NCBI GenBank assembly: GCA_900472675.1 | Contig: UCJA01000014.1 | Span: forward strand, 286,003-350,002 | DNA: 64,000 nucleotides | Source: Hyphomicrobiales bacterium | GTDB taxonomy: Bacteria > Pseudomonadota > Alphaproteobacteria > Rhizobiales > Rhizobiaceae | Direction: 5' to 3' | Shown: in pieces, positions 8,712 through 17,620 of the stretch | Layout of the letters: each line of letters begins with the position of its first letter | How positions within the stretch are numbered: position 1 is the stretch's first letter | Made by a program: the position numbers and the translations under genes | Notes under the pieces: generated by a model | The model's input: only the letters and a program-made list of their open reading frames with translations | The model's database searches: none | Told to the model about the DNA's origin: nothing

Positions 8712-9113
8712 ATGGCTGATCAAGCAGAGTGGGCGCCGATTTCGCCCTATAGCACGGGTATTCGTGGCCGCTGCCCCCGGTGCGGCCAGGGCCACCTGTT
8801 CAACGGGTTCCTCACGCTTCGGCCCAGCTGCGAGGTCTGCGGCCTCGACTACTCTTTTGCCGACCCGGCCGACGGCCCGGCTTTCTTCGTGATCTGCTTT
8901 GCCTGCGTTCCAAGCGTGGCGCTTGCCGTGTGGATCGAGGTCGCCTTCCAGCCGCCCTTCTGGGTGCATCTGCTGATCTCGCTTCCTTTCCTGCTGCTGA
9001 CCTGCATCCTGCCGCTGCGGCCGCTGAAAGGTTGGCTCGTCGCCAGCCAGTTTTTCTACAAGGCGGAGCAGGGGCGGATCGACCACCGCAAGCCGCAGCC
9101 GCCTGCGGTCTGA
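8712..9113 (+). CDS. DUF983 family membrane protein with zinc-ribbon
   Basis: A 133-residue protein with an N-terminal four-cysteine zinc ribbon (CPRCGQG and CEVCGL, about residues 21-45) and two hydrophobic membrane segments (PAFFVICFACVPSVALAVW and HLLISLPFLLLTCILPL). This is the DUF983 layout found in many Alphaproteobacteria. Function is unknown. The ATG at 8712 is preceded by GAGGGGCGGG; an upstream TTG at 8664 in frame is less likely. Confidence 0.82.
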   Translation: MADQAEWAPISPYSTGIRGRCPRCGQGHLFNGFLTLRPSCEVCGLDYSFADPADGPAFFVICFACVPSVALAVWIEVAFQPPFWVHLLISLPFLLLTCILPLRPLKGWLVASQFFYKAEQGRIDHRKPQPPAV

Positions 9114-9220
9114 CGGGAGCGACAGGGCTCTCAACAGCTGCTGGTTGCGCATTGCTGCCGAAAAGCCGGAACCATTCGGCGGCCAAACCATTCGGCTGGT
9201 ACGCAAATGTGGAGCCTGTC

Positions 9221-9469
9221 ATGCCTGAACTAACCGAAGCCGAACTCGAAGCCCGCCGCCGGTGCCTGGCGCTCGAGGGAGCCTTCCTCATGCTGATCGA
9301 CGGCCTTGCCATGCGTGGAACCATATCTACCGACGAGGCGGAAGACCTGCTCAGCATCCTTGCCAAGAGCTCCGACTTTTCCGCCGCCCGGGCTACCACC
9401 TCGATGCGCATGGTCAACCAGTTGAAGCAGCTGCGGAACGGGGATGGCGCGGCAACGCCCGGAGCCTGA
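9221..9469 (+). CDS. Small hypothetical helical protein (82 aa)
   Basis: An 82-residue soluble protein (MPELTEAELEARRRC...) that looks wholly helical, with no signal peptide or membrane segment. GGAG seven bases before the ATG supports translation. It lies on the same strand about 107 bp after the DUF983 gene. No family recognised. Confidence 0.6.
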   Translation: MPELTEAELEARRRCLALEGAFLMLIDGLAMRGTISTDEAEDLLSILAKSSDFSAARATTSMRMVNQLKQLRNGDGAATPGA

Positions 9470-9559
9470 CCGGTCGTGACCACCTCTTCTCATTTGTGGG
9501 AACCAAGCGGCCACCGACCTGTTGGGAGGCCGTAACCCCAAGACAAAGAGGAGGTCCCC

Positions 9560-10417
9560 ATGGCCGACTATCCTACACCGCCATTCCCCGTACAGCCGCA
9601 GCCGATGCCCGGCTCCACCAAACGCATGGATCCGGCTCCGGATCACGGCGAGACCTCTTACCGCGGCTCGGGACGGCTGGCGGGAATGAAGGCGATCATT
9701 ACAGGCGGTGACAGCGGCATCGGCCGCGCAGTCGCCATTGCCTATGCACGCGAAGGCGCGGACATCCTGATCTCCTACCTGGACGAACACGAAGACGCTG
9801 AAGACACCAAGCGCATCGTGGAAGAGGCTGGCCGCAAGGCGGTGCTGGTTGCTGGCGACCTGCAGGATACCGCACACTGCCGCGCCATCGTTGAGAAGGC
9901 CGTTTCCGAACTTGGCGGGATCGACATCCTCGTCAACAACGCCGCCCATCAGGCAACGTTCGCATCCATCGAAGACATTCTGGACGAAGAGTGGGAGCTG
10001 ACCTTCAAGGTCAACATCCATGCCATGTTCTACCTGACGAAGGCGGCGGTGCCGCACATGAAGCCAGGCAGCTCGATCGTCAACACGGCCTCGGTCAATG
10101 CGGACGATCCGACGCCGATGCTGCTTGCCTATGCGACGACGAAGGGCGCCATCCAGAACTTTACGGCAGGTCTTGCCCAGTTGCTGGCGGAGAAGGGCAT
10201 TCGCGCCAATGCAGTCGCTCCCGGACCGATCTGGACGCCTCTCATTCCCTCCACCATGCCGCAGGAAAAGGTCACCCAGTTCGGAAGCCAGGTGCCGATG
10301 AAGCGCCCGGGCCAGCCGGTGGAACTGGCGACGACCTACGTCATGCTGGCCGATCCGATGTCGAGCTATGTCTCCGGCACGATGATCGGGGTGACCGGCG
10401 GCAAGCCGATCATCTGA
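9560..10417 (+). CDS. SDR family oxidoreductase (YghA/glucose dehydrogenase-like)
   Basis: A 285-residue NAD(P)-dependent short-chain dehydrogenase. After a proline-rich N-terminal extension of about 40 residues come the Rossmann motif GGDSGIG (49-55), the NNA motif (126-128), and the catalytic Ser178, Tyr191 and Lys195 (YATTK). The extension and sequence style resemble the YghA/general-stress SDR group often annotated as glucose or ribitol dehydrogenase-like. GGAGGTCCCC precedes the ATG, and a strong terminator follows. The natural substrate is not known. Confidence 0.88.
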   Translation: MADYPTPPFPVQPQPMPGSTKRMDPAPDHGETSYRGSGRLAGMKAIITGGDSGIGRAVAIAYAREGADILISYLDEHEDAEDTKRIVEEAGRKAVLVAGDLQDTAHCRAIVEKAVSELGGIDILVNNAAHQATFASIEDILDEEWELTFKVNIHAMFYLTKAAVPHMKPGSSIVNTASVNADDPTPMLLAYATTKGAIQNFTAGLAQLLAEKGIRANAVAPGPIWTPLIPSTMPQEKVTQFGSQVPMKRPGQPVELATTYVMLADPMSSYVSGTMIGVTGGKPII

Positions 10418-10435
10418 TACGCTTCCAAACGACAC

Positions 10436-10464
10436 AAAAGGCGGCGCTTCGGTGCCGCCTTTTT
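10436..10464 (+). terminator. Rho-independent terminator after the SDR gene
   Basis: GGCGGCGC / GTGCCGCC stem (one G-U) closed by a TTCG tetraloop and followed by TTTTT. It lies 19 bp after the SDR stop. Confidence 0.9.
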
Positions 10465-10620
10465 CATGTCCGAACCTGCTGACGAGACAAGCGGTCAGGT
10501 GCGGCGGCCTGCGCGCAAGGATTGGTGGGCAGGGCAGCTACACCTTAGTTTCAGGCGCCACGGCGGAACCTTTGCCCCCGGTTTCCGTTCATTTCCCGAC
10601 ATCACAAAAAGGAGACAGTC

Positions 10621-10695
10621 ATGAACAGCATCGTTTGGTTGGTTGGCGCCGTGGTAATCGTTATCGCCGTTCTCAATCTCGTTGGATTTGCTTGA
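10621..10695 (+). CDS. 24-residue single-pass membrane mini-protein
   Basis: A 24-codon gene, MNSIVWLVGAVVIVIAVLNL..., whose product is almost entirely one transmembrane helix. The ribosome site AAAGGAGAC stands seven bases before the ATG. Sequences of this form (MNxIxWxVGAxVIVxAxL) recur as tiny conserved proteins in Alphaproteobacteria in my recollection, usually annotated as hypothetical. It lies alone after the SDR terminator and is followed by three inverted repeats. Confidence 0.7.
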   Translation: MNSIVWLVGAVVIVIAVLNLVGFA

Positions 10696-10709
10696 TCCAC
10701 CTGAATTTT

Positions 10710-10828
10710 CCGAAGCCTTCGCTTCGGTTCGTCATCAGATAAGGGCGCTGCTTCCTTCGAAGCGGCGCCCTTATCTGCATTCGGAATACAGTGGTTTGCA
10801 CCACCCGCCGGCACCATGTGCCGGCGGG
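10710..10828. repeat. Three consecutive perfect or near-perfect inverted repeats
   Basis: Three hairpins stand in a row between the mini-protein gene and treY: 10710-10727 (7-bp stem CCGAAGC, loop 4), 10736-10777 (19-bp stem with a single G-U, loop 4) and 10804-10828 (11-bp stem, loop 3). None has a T-run on either side, so they are not simple intrinsic terminators. They may stabilise transcript ends or end convergent transcription in another way. Confidence 0.7.
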
Positions 10829-10842
10829 GTATGTGACAGGCT

Positions 10843-13383
10843 CTATTGGGCCCGCAAGATCGAGAAGGGGTGTTCGGAGAAGGCCCAGTTCACCGATAGC
10901 CGCTCTTTGGGATCAAAGACCTTGCCGGTGCAGATGTCCTTGTAGCTCAGGCTCGAGAGCTCGGGCGGCAGCACGACCTCGGTTTCCGCCCAGGGGTCCT
11001 GCCGAATGTCGTCGGGGCCAGTGTAGAGGGCATCAAAGACCATCCGCGGCACGATCACGAGAAGCACCTCATTTCCTTCCACGCGGGCATAGGCGAGAAT
11101 GTTCTTCTCACGCTTGCCGGCAACCTCCAGGGGCAGATAACGGCCTTTCCGGAAGAGGTCCGGCCTGTCCCGACGCAGGTGCATCAGCTCGGCGGCAACG
11201 TGCTGCTTCAGGCGTCCCGACTGCCACTCGTCTTCCTGCGTGGAGGCGATGACAGCCTTCTCAGACAACAGCCGTTGCAGCGCATCGAAGTCCGGTTCGC
11301 GCCGGTTGTCCGGATCGACCAGGCTCAAATCCAGCCCTTCGCTACCCTGGTAGATGTCTGGCACGCCCGGCGCCGTCAGCTTGACGATGGTCTGGGTCAC
11401 ACTGTTAACCAAGCCTGCCCGCAGGAACGGCTTCAGCACGTCGGTGAAGTCGATCAGGAAGGCCTCGTTCTTCGGATCGAGCAGTTGGCGCGCGTAGCCA
11501 AGCACGGCTTCCTCATAGGCCTCGTTGACGGCGCTCCAGTTGCTGCGCAGCTTGGCCTCACGCAGAGACTTCTCCATATAGGCAACCAGACGCTCCTCGA
11601 GTGCCTTCAGTCCCTCAGCATCGTCCGGGCGCAGATTGGTCGGCCAGACGCCGATCAGGGCCTGGTAGAGCATCCATTCGACTTCAGGCTCGGGGGCCGG
11701 GCCATCTTCCAGGGTCTTGACGTTGTCCCGGTTCATCTCCCGCCAACGGTTGACCGCCTCGGTCCAGAGGCCGGGCGCCTCGGTGAGCACATAGAGGCGG
11801 GCGCGGGCATCTTCACCGCGCTTGGTATCGTGGGTGGAGGTGCCGGACAGTGCGTCGGGCTCCCGCTCCAGCCGCGTCTTCATCTCGGCGTGGAAGCGGC
11901 CCACGTCGTGCACGCGCGGCAGCGGTTCGGCGCCCACTTCGTTGAGGGCAAGGACGGCGTGGTGACGGAAGAAGAGCGTGTCTTCGACCGACTTCGCCAT
12001 GAGCGGACCCGTCAGCTGCTGGAAGCGTACGCGGAACTCGCCGGCCTGTTCAGCCTCGGCGGCCGCACCTTCGCCGCTCAAGATGCCGGCAATGAAGGCC
12101 AGCGCCCGTTCGTCCGGGGCGTGGGGACCGCTGCTCACGGTTTCAACGATATGGGCTAGGCGCTCCTGGCTGTCGGCCGGCATGCCGTCGACCGTCCCGT
12201 AGGTGCGGTAGACAGGGAAGGCCACGAGAAGTTCGCGCAGTGCAGACTTCAGGTCCGCCTCTGATTGGGTTTCGCCTTTGCCCTCGGCTTCCTGGATCGC
12301 CATGGCGAGTCGTAGCAGGGTGGAGACTTCGCCTTCGAAGTTGTTGTCCGCCATCAGCAGCTTTGCCTTGCGGAGTTCGCCTTCCATGTCGTCCGGCTGG
12401 CCGGTGAGCGTCTGGTAGCCTGCGCGCAGCTGCTTCAGCCCGTCGTTGTCGACCAGGATATCGCTGAGTGCCGCGATGAACTCGTAGCCGGTGGTTCCGG
12501 AGACGGGCCATTCAGCTGGCAGGTGCTCGCCTTCGCCGAGAATCTTCTCGACGGTGATGTAGCAGTCGTCGCCGGCTTCCTGCCGCAGGCGCTCGAGATA
12601 GCCCTTGGGATCAGCCAGGCCATCCACGTGGTCGACGCGCAGGCCATCGACCGTGCCGTCGCGGACGAGATCGAGGATGAGCCGGTGCGTGTCGTCAAAG
12701 ACCTCGGTGTCTTCGACGCGAACGCCGACAAGACCAGTGATCTCGAAGAAGCGGCGGTAGGAAAGGTCCTTCGGCGCATCGCGCCAGGACATCAGCCGGT
12801 AGGGCTGCTCCTCGTGCAGTGCGAGGATGTCGGCCTTGTCGGTCAGGACAAGGATTTCGCGCTCGCGGCCATCGTAGCTCAGCGGTACCAGCGGGTAGAA
12901 GGTGTCATAATAGGCGAAGGCTGGTTTGCCGGTCTCCGGGTCCGCCTTGATGGTGATGTCACCGGCTTCGACGACCTTTTCCAGATCATCGCCCAGGAAG
13001 GGTAGGGTCAGCTTGCGATCCCATTTGATGTCGAAGTAGTGGGCGTAGCGGCTCTGCTTGCCGTTCTCGACCACGTCGCGCCACCAAGGGTTTTCCAACG
13101 AGGCGGCCATATGGTTGGGCACGATGTCGAGGATCAGGCCGAGGCCGTGTTCCTTCAACGCCTTGGCCATACGGTCGAAGCCCTCACGGCCGCCGATGGT
13201 CGGATCGATCTCATTGGCATCCGTCACGTCGTAGCCATGCGTCGAGCCGGAGGTCGCGGTGAACACAGGCGAGGCGTAGAGATGGCTGGCGCCGAGGCGC
13301 TTGATGTAGGGCACCAGCTCCGCAGCACGATCAAACGTCATGCCGTTGCGGAACTGGATGCGGTAGGTCGCGGTCGGGATCAT
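10843..13383 (-). CDS. treY: Malto-oligosyltrehalose synthase (TreY)
   Basis: An 846-residue GH13 enzyme that isomerises the reducing-end glucose of maltodextrins to a trehalosyl end. Typical motifs: DIVPNHMA near residue 95, LRVDHVDGLADPKGYL with the nucleophile region, ITVEKILG with the acid/base Glu, and GTSTHDTKRGEDARAR, which is characteristic of TreY. Length fits the family. It overlaps the treZ stop (ATGA), so the two are translated together and act in sequence: TreY forms maltooligosyl-trehalose and TreZ releases trehalose. A product is osmotic and desiccation protection. Confidence 0.95.
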   Translation of the reverse strand: MIPTATYRIQFRNGMTFDRAAELVPYIKRLGASHLYASPVFTATSGSTHGYDVTDANEIDPTIGGREGFDRMAKALKEHGLGLILDIVPNHMAASLENPWWRDVVENGKQSRYAHYFDIKWDRKLTLPFLGDDLEKVVEAGDITIKADPETGKPAFAYYDTFYPLVPLSYDGREREILVLTDKADILALHEEQPYRLMSWRDAPKDLSYRRFFEITGLVGVRVEDTEVFDDTHRLILDLVRDGTVDGLRVDHVDGLADPKGYLERLRQEAGDDCYITVEKILGEGEHLPAEWPVSGTTGYEFIAALSDILVDNDGLKQLRAGYQTLTGQPDDMEGELRKAKLLMADNNFEGEVSTLLRLAMAIQEAEGKGETQSEADLKSALRELLVAFPVYRTYGTVDGMPADSQERLAHIVETVSSGPHAPDERALAFIAGILSGEGAAAEAEQAGEFRVRFQQLTGPLMAKSVEDTLFFRHHAVLALNEVGAEPLPRVHDVGRFHAEMKTRLEREPDALSGTSTHDTKRGEDARARLYVLTEAPGLWTEAVNRWREMNRDNVKTLEDGPAPEPEVEWMLYQALIGVWPTNLRPDDAEGLKALEERLVAYMEKSLREAKLRSNWSAVNEAYEEAVLGYARQLLDPKNEAFLIDFTDVLKPFLRAGLVNSVTQTIVKLTAPGVPDIYQGSEGLDLSLVDPDNRREPDFDALQRLLSEKAVIASTQEDEWQSGRLKQHVAAELMHLRRDRPDLFRKGRYLPLEVAGKREKNILAYARVEGNEVLLVIVPRMVFDALYTGPDDIRQDPWAETEVVLPPELSSLSYKDICTGKVFDPKERLSVNWAFSEHPFSILRAQ

Positions 13384-15194
13384 TGCGCGGCGTCTCCGGC
13401 GGGTTCAAAGGTCACAACGATGGTGTTGGGCAGCAGCTGATCGGCGGTGTCCGGATAGGCGAAGATGACATCGCCCTTCTGCTTCGGGATCTCCCGCGCC
13501 GATTCAGAAAGGTTCACGGCCATGCAGAGGCGACTCTTGGGGAAGGTCCAGGCAACGGTGTAGAAGGCATCGCCAGCCTCGAGGACCTCGCCCGTATTGC
13601 CGCCGGCAGTTGCGAGCAGGGGTACGATGTACTCGCGACGGAGCGCCAGCAGTTTAGCCGTAAACTCCAGCCATTGCTTGCCTTCAGCCGTGTCCCTCTT
13701 GTCCCATCCGAGTTTCGAATTTTCAAAAGAGGACCGTGCATTGGGATCCGGAACGGTATCATGCTCATGGCCCGCGTGATCCTGGAACTCTTTGCGGCGA
13801 CCTTCGCGGACGGCCTTGGCAAGCTCTCCGTGGAAATCGGTGAAGAACAGGAAGGGGTTGGTCTCGCCATACTCCTCACCCATGAACAGGAGCGGGATGT
13901 GCGGCGACAGCAGGAGCGTTGCCAAGAGCGCCTTGGTCTTTTCGGTGCCGGCCAGTTCGATCAGCCGTTCGCCCATGGCGCGGTTGCCGACCTGGTCGTG
14001 GTTCTGGATGAAATCCACGAAGGCCACCGGCGGCAAGCTTGCACTCGGCACGCCACGTTTTTCACCCGTCTGCGGCGAGACTTCGCCCTGGTAGCCGAAA
14101 CCTTCGGCCAGGATGCGTGCGACGATCTTGGCCGGTTCGGTGGCAAAATCCTGGTAATAGGCGTGGCTCTCGCCGGTCGCCAGCGCATGGGCTGCGTTAT
14201 GGAAGTCGTCGTTCCACTCGCCGGTGAAGAGCGGCACGCTGCCGTCTTCGCCACGCTCGTGCAGGAAGGTGACGTTGCGGGCATCTTCGGTGGTCAGGTG
14301 GATGTGGCGGTCGGTGATCTCGGCGCGGATGCGCTCGGCAATCTCGATCAGCACGTGCTTGGCGGACTCATCTTCGATCTGGTCGATGGCATCAAAGCGC
14401 AGTCCGTCCAGGTGGAATTCTTCCAGCCAGTAGAGAGGCGCATCCGAGATGTAGCTGCGCATCGGGGCGACGTCGTAGGCGATCGCCGCACCCCAGGGCG
14501 TCTGCTTTTCCGGGTGGAAGCTTGGCGGTGCGAGCAGCGGCAGATAGTTGCCGTCTGGGCCGAAATGGTTGAGCACGATGTCGAGCACGACCGAGAGGCC
14601 GTTGGAGTGGGCGGCATCGACGAAGGCCTTTAGCTCGTCCGGCGTGCCGTAGGCAGAATGGGGCGCGTAGAGCAGGACGCCATCATAGCCCCAGCCGTGC
14701 TGGCCGCCGAAGTGGGCAAGCGGCAGGAGTTCGATCATGGTGATGCCGAGTTCCGCGAGATGGGGCAGCTTCTCGATCGCGCTGGCATAGGTGCCTTCCG
14801 GCGTGAAGGTGCCGACATGCAGTTCGTAGACAACGGTTTCTTCCCAGGGGCGCCCGCGCCACCCGGCATCCTGCCAGGCGTAGCTCGTCGGATCGATGAC
14901 CAGCGACGGGCCCGAGACGTCCTTCTTCTGACCGCGCGAGGCGGGATCCGGAACCACCAGACCATCGGCGAGCACGTAATTGTATTCGGCGCCCGGTTCG
15001 ACACCGGTTGCCAGAAGCTCGAACCAGCCATCGGCGCTGCGGGTCATGGGCGTATCCTGGCCGTTCAGGCGAAGCAGGACGGTCTCCTGCCCGGGAGCCC
15101 ACAGCCGAAACCGGACCTCGCCCGCGGCGACAAATTCGGCCCCCCATGTTTTCGGAAATGCGCGAAACTCTGTGACGGTATCTACGTCCGACAT
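13380..15194 (-). CDS. treZ: Malto-oligosyltrehalose trehalohydrolase (TreZ)
   Basis: A 604-residue GH13 hydrolase that cleaves trehalose from maltooligosyl-trehalose. An N-terminal CBM48-like domain (VRFRLWAPGQETVLLRL) is followed by the barrel with YELHVGTFTPEGT, VVLDIVLNHFGPDGNYL, DGLRFDAIDQI (catalytic Asp) and FIQNHDQVGNRAMGERL. The start at 15194 (MSDVDTV) removes an unlikely N-terminal extension to 15263. It is the first gene of the treZ-treY pair. treX and glg genes are not in the window. Confidence 0.94.
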   Translation of the reverse strand: MSDVDTVTEFRAFPKTWGAEFVAAGEVRFRLWAPGQETVLLRLNGQDTPMTRSADGWFELLATGVEPGAEYNYVLADGLVVPDPASRGQKKDVSGPSLVIDPTSYAWQDAGWRGRPWEETVVYELHVGTFTPEGTYASAIEKLPHLAELGITMIELLPLAHFGGQHGWGYDGVLLYAPHSAYGTPDELKAFVDAAHSNGLSVVLDIVLNHFGPDGNYLPLLAPPSFHPEKQTPWGAAIAYDVAPMRSYISDAPLYWLEEFHLDGLRFDAIDQIEDESAKHVLIEIAERIRAEITDRHIHLTTEDARNVTFLHERGEDGSVPLFTGEWNDDFHNAAHALATGESHAYYQDFATEPAKIVARILAEGFGYQGEVSPQTGEKRGVPSASLPPVAFVDFIQNHDQVGNRAMGERLIELAGTEKTKALLATLLLSPHIPLLFMGEEYGETNPFLFFTDFHGELAKAVREGRRKEFQDHAGHEHDTVPDPNARSSFENSKLGWDKRDTAEGKQWLEFTAKLLALRREYIVPLLATAGGNTGEVLEAGDAFYTVAWTFPKSRLCMAVNLSESAREIPKQKGDVIFAYPDTADQLLPNTIVVTFEPAGDAAQ

Positions 15195-15402
15195 GTAACC
15201 AGCCTTTGATGAAACGGAGACCGCCCAACGGGTCAGACGGCTGAGGGTTCCATTGTGGAACATGCCGGCGGAAAGATTGCGGCGTGTCGTTTACAATCTG
15301 CAAGACGGGCGGTGGAAGTGGTGCACTGAGCCGGCTGAAATCGGGGCGGCAGAGACCGGCAGGAACGGCCGCAACACAGGGATGTGCAAGCCTATAAACA
15401 AA

Positions 15403-15428
15403 GGCGCGCCCGGTTGCCTGGGCGCGCC
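15403..15428 (-). terminator. Rho-independent terminator for the 50-residue minus-strand gene
   Basis: Perfect 9-bp stem GGCGCGCCC/GGGCGCGCC with loop of 8, followed on the minus strand by TTTGTTT. It lies just after the small acidic gene at 15437-15589. Confidence 0.75.
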
Positions 15429-15436
15429 CTCCGTAG

Positions 15437-15589
15437 TCAGGCGTCGGACGGCTTGCGGTCCGCCTCAGCATCATCGGGCTGATCCTCGGGGATCTTACCC
15501 GGTTGCTTGTCGTCTTCCCGTTCCAGCTCATGCTCGATGACGTCACGCGCGCCTTCGGCGGGATCCTGGTTGAACTTTGGTTCTGGCAT
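15437..15589 (-). CDS. Small acidic hypothetical protein (50 aa)
   Basis: A 50-residue, highly charged, probably disordered protein (MPEPKFNQDPAEGARDVIEH...). The start at 15589 has AGGAG seven bases upstream; the longer frame to 15775 lies antisense to the phosphoesterase gene and is rejected. A terminator follows directly. No function recognised. Confidence 0.65.
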   Translation of the reverse strand: MPEPKFNQDPAEGARDVIEHELEREDDKQPGKIPEDQPDDAEADRKPSDA

Positions 15590-15656
15590 CTTGCTCTCCT
15601 GTGTCTGGAGATCCAACCGCCAGGACACCGGTTCGTTCCTGAGGGCGCTCCCGATC

Positions 15657-16412
15657 CTAGAGGTCGAAGAGCGCGTAGGGTCGGCCGGTGGGTTTTTCGA
15701 TGTGAGAGGCGACGTTGTAAACGGGAGCGCCGCCCGGCGTGCGGCCCTCGTAGGTGCCGCGGTGGGCGTGGCCATGGACTACAGCCCTGACGGGGAAGCG
15801 GTCGATGGTTTCGGCCAGCCGGGACGAGCCGAGGAAGGGATAGATTTCCGGCGGTTCACCCATGACCGTTTCCGGGATCGGCGCATAGTGGAGGACGACC
15901 ATGGCGCGTTCGGAACGGACCTGGCGCAGGGCGTTTTCGAGCCGCATGGTTTCCTCGACGCTTTCAGCGACCATGGCCTTGATGGCCGGTTCCCCAAACG
16001 AGCCCAGCATGTGACGTCCGAAGCCTCCGGCGAAACCCTTAACTCCGGCAAAGCCGACGCCCTTGATCTCGACCGCCTGGCCCTCCAGAAGCTGGACGCC
16101 GGCGTCCTTCATGATCTTGCTGACTTCCTCGACGCAGCCACACTCGTAATCGTGGTTGCCGAGCACGGCGACTACGGGAATCGAGCAGGCGCGAAGGTCA
16201 GCGGCAAGGATCTCGGCTTCCTTCGGCTTACCCAGATCCGTCAGGTCTCCGGTCAGCACCAGGATTTCGGCGATCTGCGAAATTTCCTCGAAAAGCTCCT
16301 TGTAGGAGGGTGAGCCGTGTTCCTTGACGTGCAGGTCGCCCAGGGCTGCGATGCGGGTGGTTCCGGCGGGCGCCGGTTCGCGTGTGATTGCTTCATCCTT
16401 GGCCTCCGTCAC
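15657..16412 (-). CDS. Calcineurin-like metallophosphoesterase
   Basis: A 251-residue phosphoesterase with all five metal-binding blocks: GDLHVKEH (Asp26, His28), TGDLTDLG (Asp56), GNHDYE (Asn86, His87), the HYAP block and HGHAHRG near the C-terminus. Cytoplasmic. The start is GTG, overlapping the TGA of the upstream nucleotidyltransferase gene, with AAGGAGG five bases before it, so the two are tightly coupled. The family includes phosphodiesterases and nucleotidases; the linkage to an NTase-fold protein suggests the pair adds and removes a nucleotide or phosphate on a common target, which is inference. Confidence 0.9.
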   Translation of the reverse strand: MTEAKDEAITREPAPAGTTRIAALGDLHVKEHGSPSYKELFEEISQIAEILVLTGDLTDLGKPKEAEILAADLRACSIPVVAVLGNHDYECGCVEEVSKIMKDAGVQLLEGQAVEIKGVGFAGVKGFAGGFGRHMLGSFGEPAIKAMVAESVEETMRLENALRQVRSERAMVVLHYAPIPETVMGEPPEIYPFLGSSRLAETIDRFPVRAVVHGHAHRGTYEGRTPGGAPVYNVASHIEKPTGRPYALFDL

Positions 16413-17278
16413 ACCGGGCCTCCTTCCAGTTTCGATTCATCCACGCCTTCGCGCAGGTCGCCTTCGCTGCCCACGTCGGCAAAGCCCCATTCCTTCACGT
16501 CGATCTCGAAGTCGATGCGGCTGAACATGCGGCCGCGACAGATCTTCATCTGCGGCAGGGGCAGCTGCCTCTGTGCCTTCAGGCGGTCGAGGAGCTCGTC
16601 CATCAACCAGTCGGGCACCTTGTCGCGCTCGGTGGGGTAGATCCAGCGGAAGTTCAGGAGGTGGATCAGCAGTACTTCCCAGTGGACTTCCATGTGATTG
16701 AGCAGCCGCTGCCAGTCGATCTGGTCATGCGCTCTCAGGATCACATGCACCACATCACCGCCATCATAGCGATGGCGCAGCTGCACGAAGCATTTTGACC
16801 AGATGAGTTCGGTCGGCGCGATAATACGCACCTTGTGACCGTTCATCTCGATCTGCCCGGCATTGTCGAACCAGGTGTCGCTGATCGGCATGGTGCCGTT
16901 TGACCCGGCAAAGATCACGTCGAAGAAGTGACGGCCCTTGCGAACCTTGCCCAACCAGCGGTCGTCTTCCACCTCGATCTCGTAGCCGTTCTGCTTGAAG
17001 TAGGCGAGGATGCGGGCATAGTCGCCAGCCTTGCAGAAGATATCGAGATCCTTGGTGGGGCGGCTGATGCCGGTATAGGCGCTGACGGCAAAGGTGCCGG
17101 CGAGAAGATAGGGTACGCCGGACTTCACCAGGTCTTCGAGCGACTGGACGACGAAGGCTTCGGCATCTGCATCCGCAAGGGTCGGAGCAGCCTTGACCTC
17201 GACATCTGGCATGCTTTCGACCGGGTGCGCTCCGCTTCCCGGTTGCGGACTGCCGTTCGAGATGTCAGGAGAATTCAT
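16409..17278 (-). CDS. Nucleotidyltransferase-fold protein
   Basis: A 289-residue protein with a nucleotidyltransferase fold like those annotated as hypothetical NTase or AbiEii-like: YLLAGTFAVSAYTG (about 57-70) followed by RPTKDLDIF, giving the paired acidic residues Asp77 and Asp79. A disordered N-terminus of about 40 residues precedes the domain. The C-terminal half (RHRYDGGDVVHVILRAHDQIDW and following) matches the all-helical part seen in this group. GGAGACAGACA precedes the ATG. It is first in an operon with the metallophosphoesterase (GTGA overlap). Substrate unknown. Confidence 0.8.
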   Translation of the reverse strand: MNSPDISNGSPQPGSGAHPVESMPDVEVKAAPTLADADAEAFVVQSLEDLVKSGVPYLLAGTFAVSAYTGISRPTKDLDIFCKAGDYARILAYFKQNGYEIEVEDDRWLGKVRKGRHFFDVIFAGSNGTMPISDTWFDNAGQIEMNGHKVRIIAPTELIWSKCFVQLRHRYDGGDVVHVILRAHDQIDWQRLLNHMEVHWEVLLIHLLNFRWIYPTERDKVPDWLMDELLDRLKAQRQLPLPQMKICRGRMFSRIDFEIDVKEWGFADVGSEGDLREGVDESKLEGGPV

Positions 17279-17344
17279 TGTCTGTCTCCGTTCGTGCGGC
17301 CGGAGGCTCGCCTCCGGCCTGTCTCCGCATCCCGCTGGCGCGGA

Positions 17345-17620
17345 TTAACGTTCCTGATTGTCGGCGTTGGCCATCGGGCTCGGGCGACCATCGGGCTGGT
17401 CGACGTCCTCACGCTCGTCACTGTCTTCCAGATCGGTCTTGACAAGGAAATTGTCACCGCCGCCGAGGCGGGCCGCTTCGCGCACGGCTTTCAGATCCGT
17501 GGAATCGTGCTGTTCCGTCATCTCGTCGGTGAGATGCTCGTCTGCGGTTTCGCTCGCGCCTGTCGACTCGATGTTCTTGGCGTCTTTATCGTTTTCCGTA
17601 TTCTTGCGTTCGGAGTCCAT
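17345..17620 (-). CDS. Acidic disordered hypothetical protein (91 aa)
   Basis: A 91-residue, very acidic protein (MDSERKNTENDKDAKNIEST...) with a short helical part EAARLGGGDNFLVKTDLEDS. No signal peptide or membrane segment. GAAGGAAGG stands upstream of the ATG at 17620. It lies 66 bp upstream of the nucleotidyltransferase gene on the same strand and might belong to that unit. Confidence 0.62.
   Translation of the reverse strand: MDSERKNTENDKDAKNIESTGASETADEHLTDEMTEQHDSTDLKAVREAARLGGGDNFLVKTDLEDSDEREDVDQPDGRPSPMANADNQER

Noticed and set aside
13383..14633. 416-codon plus-strand frame opposite treZ
   Set aside because: Antisense shadow of a well-defined GH13 enzyme; no recognisable domain or ribosome site.
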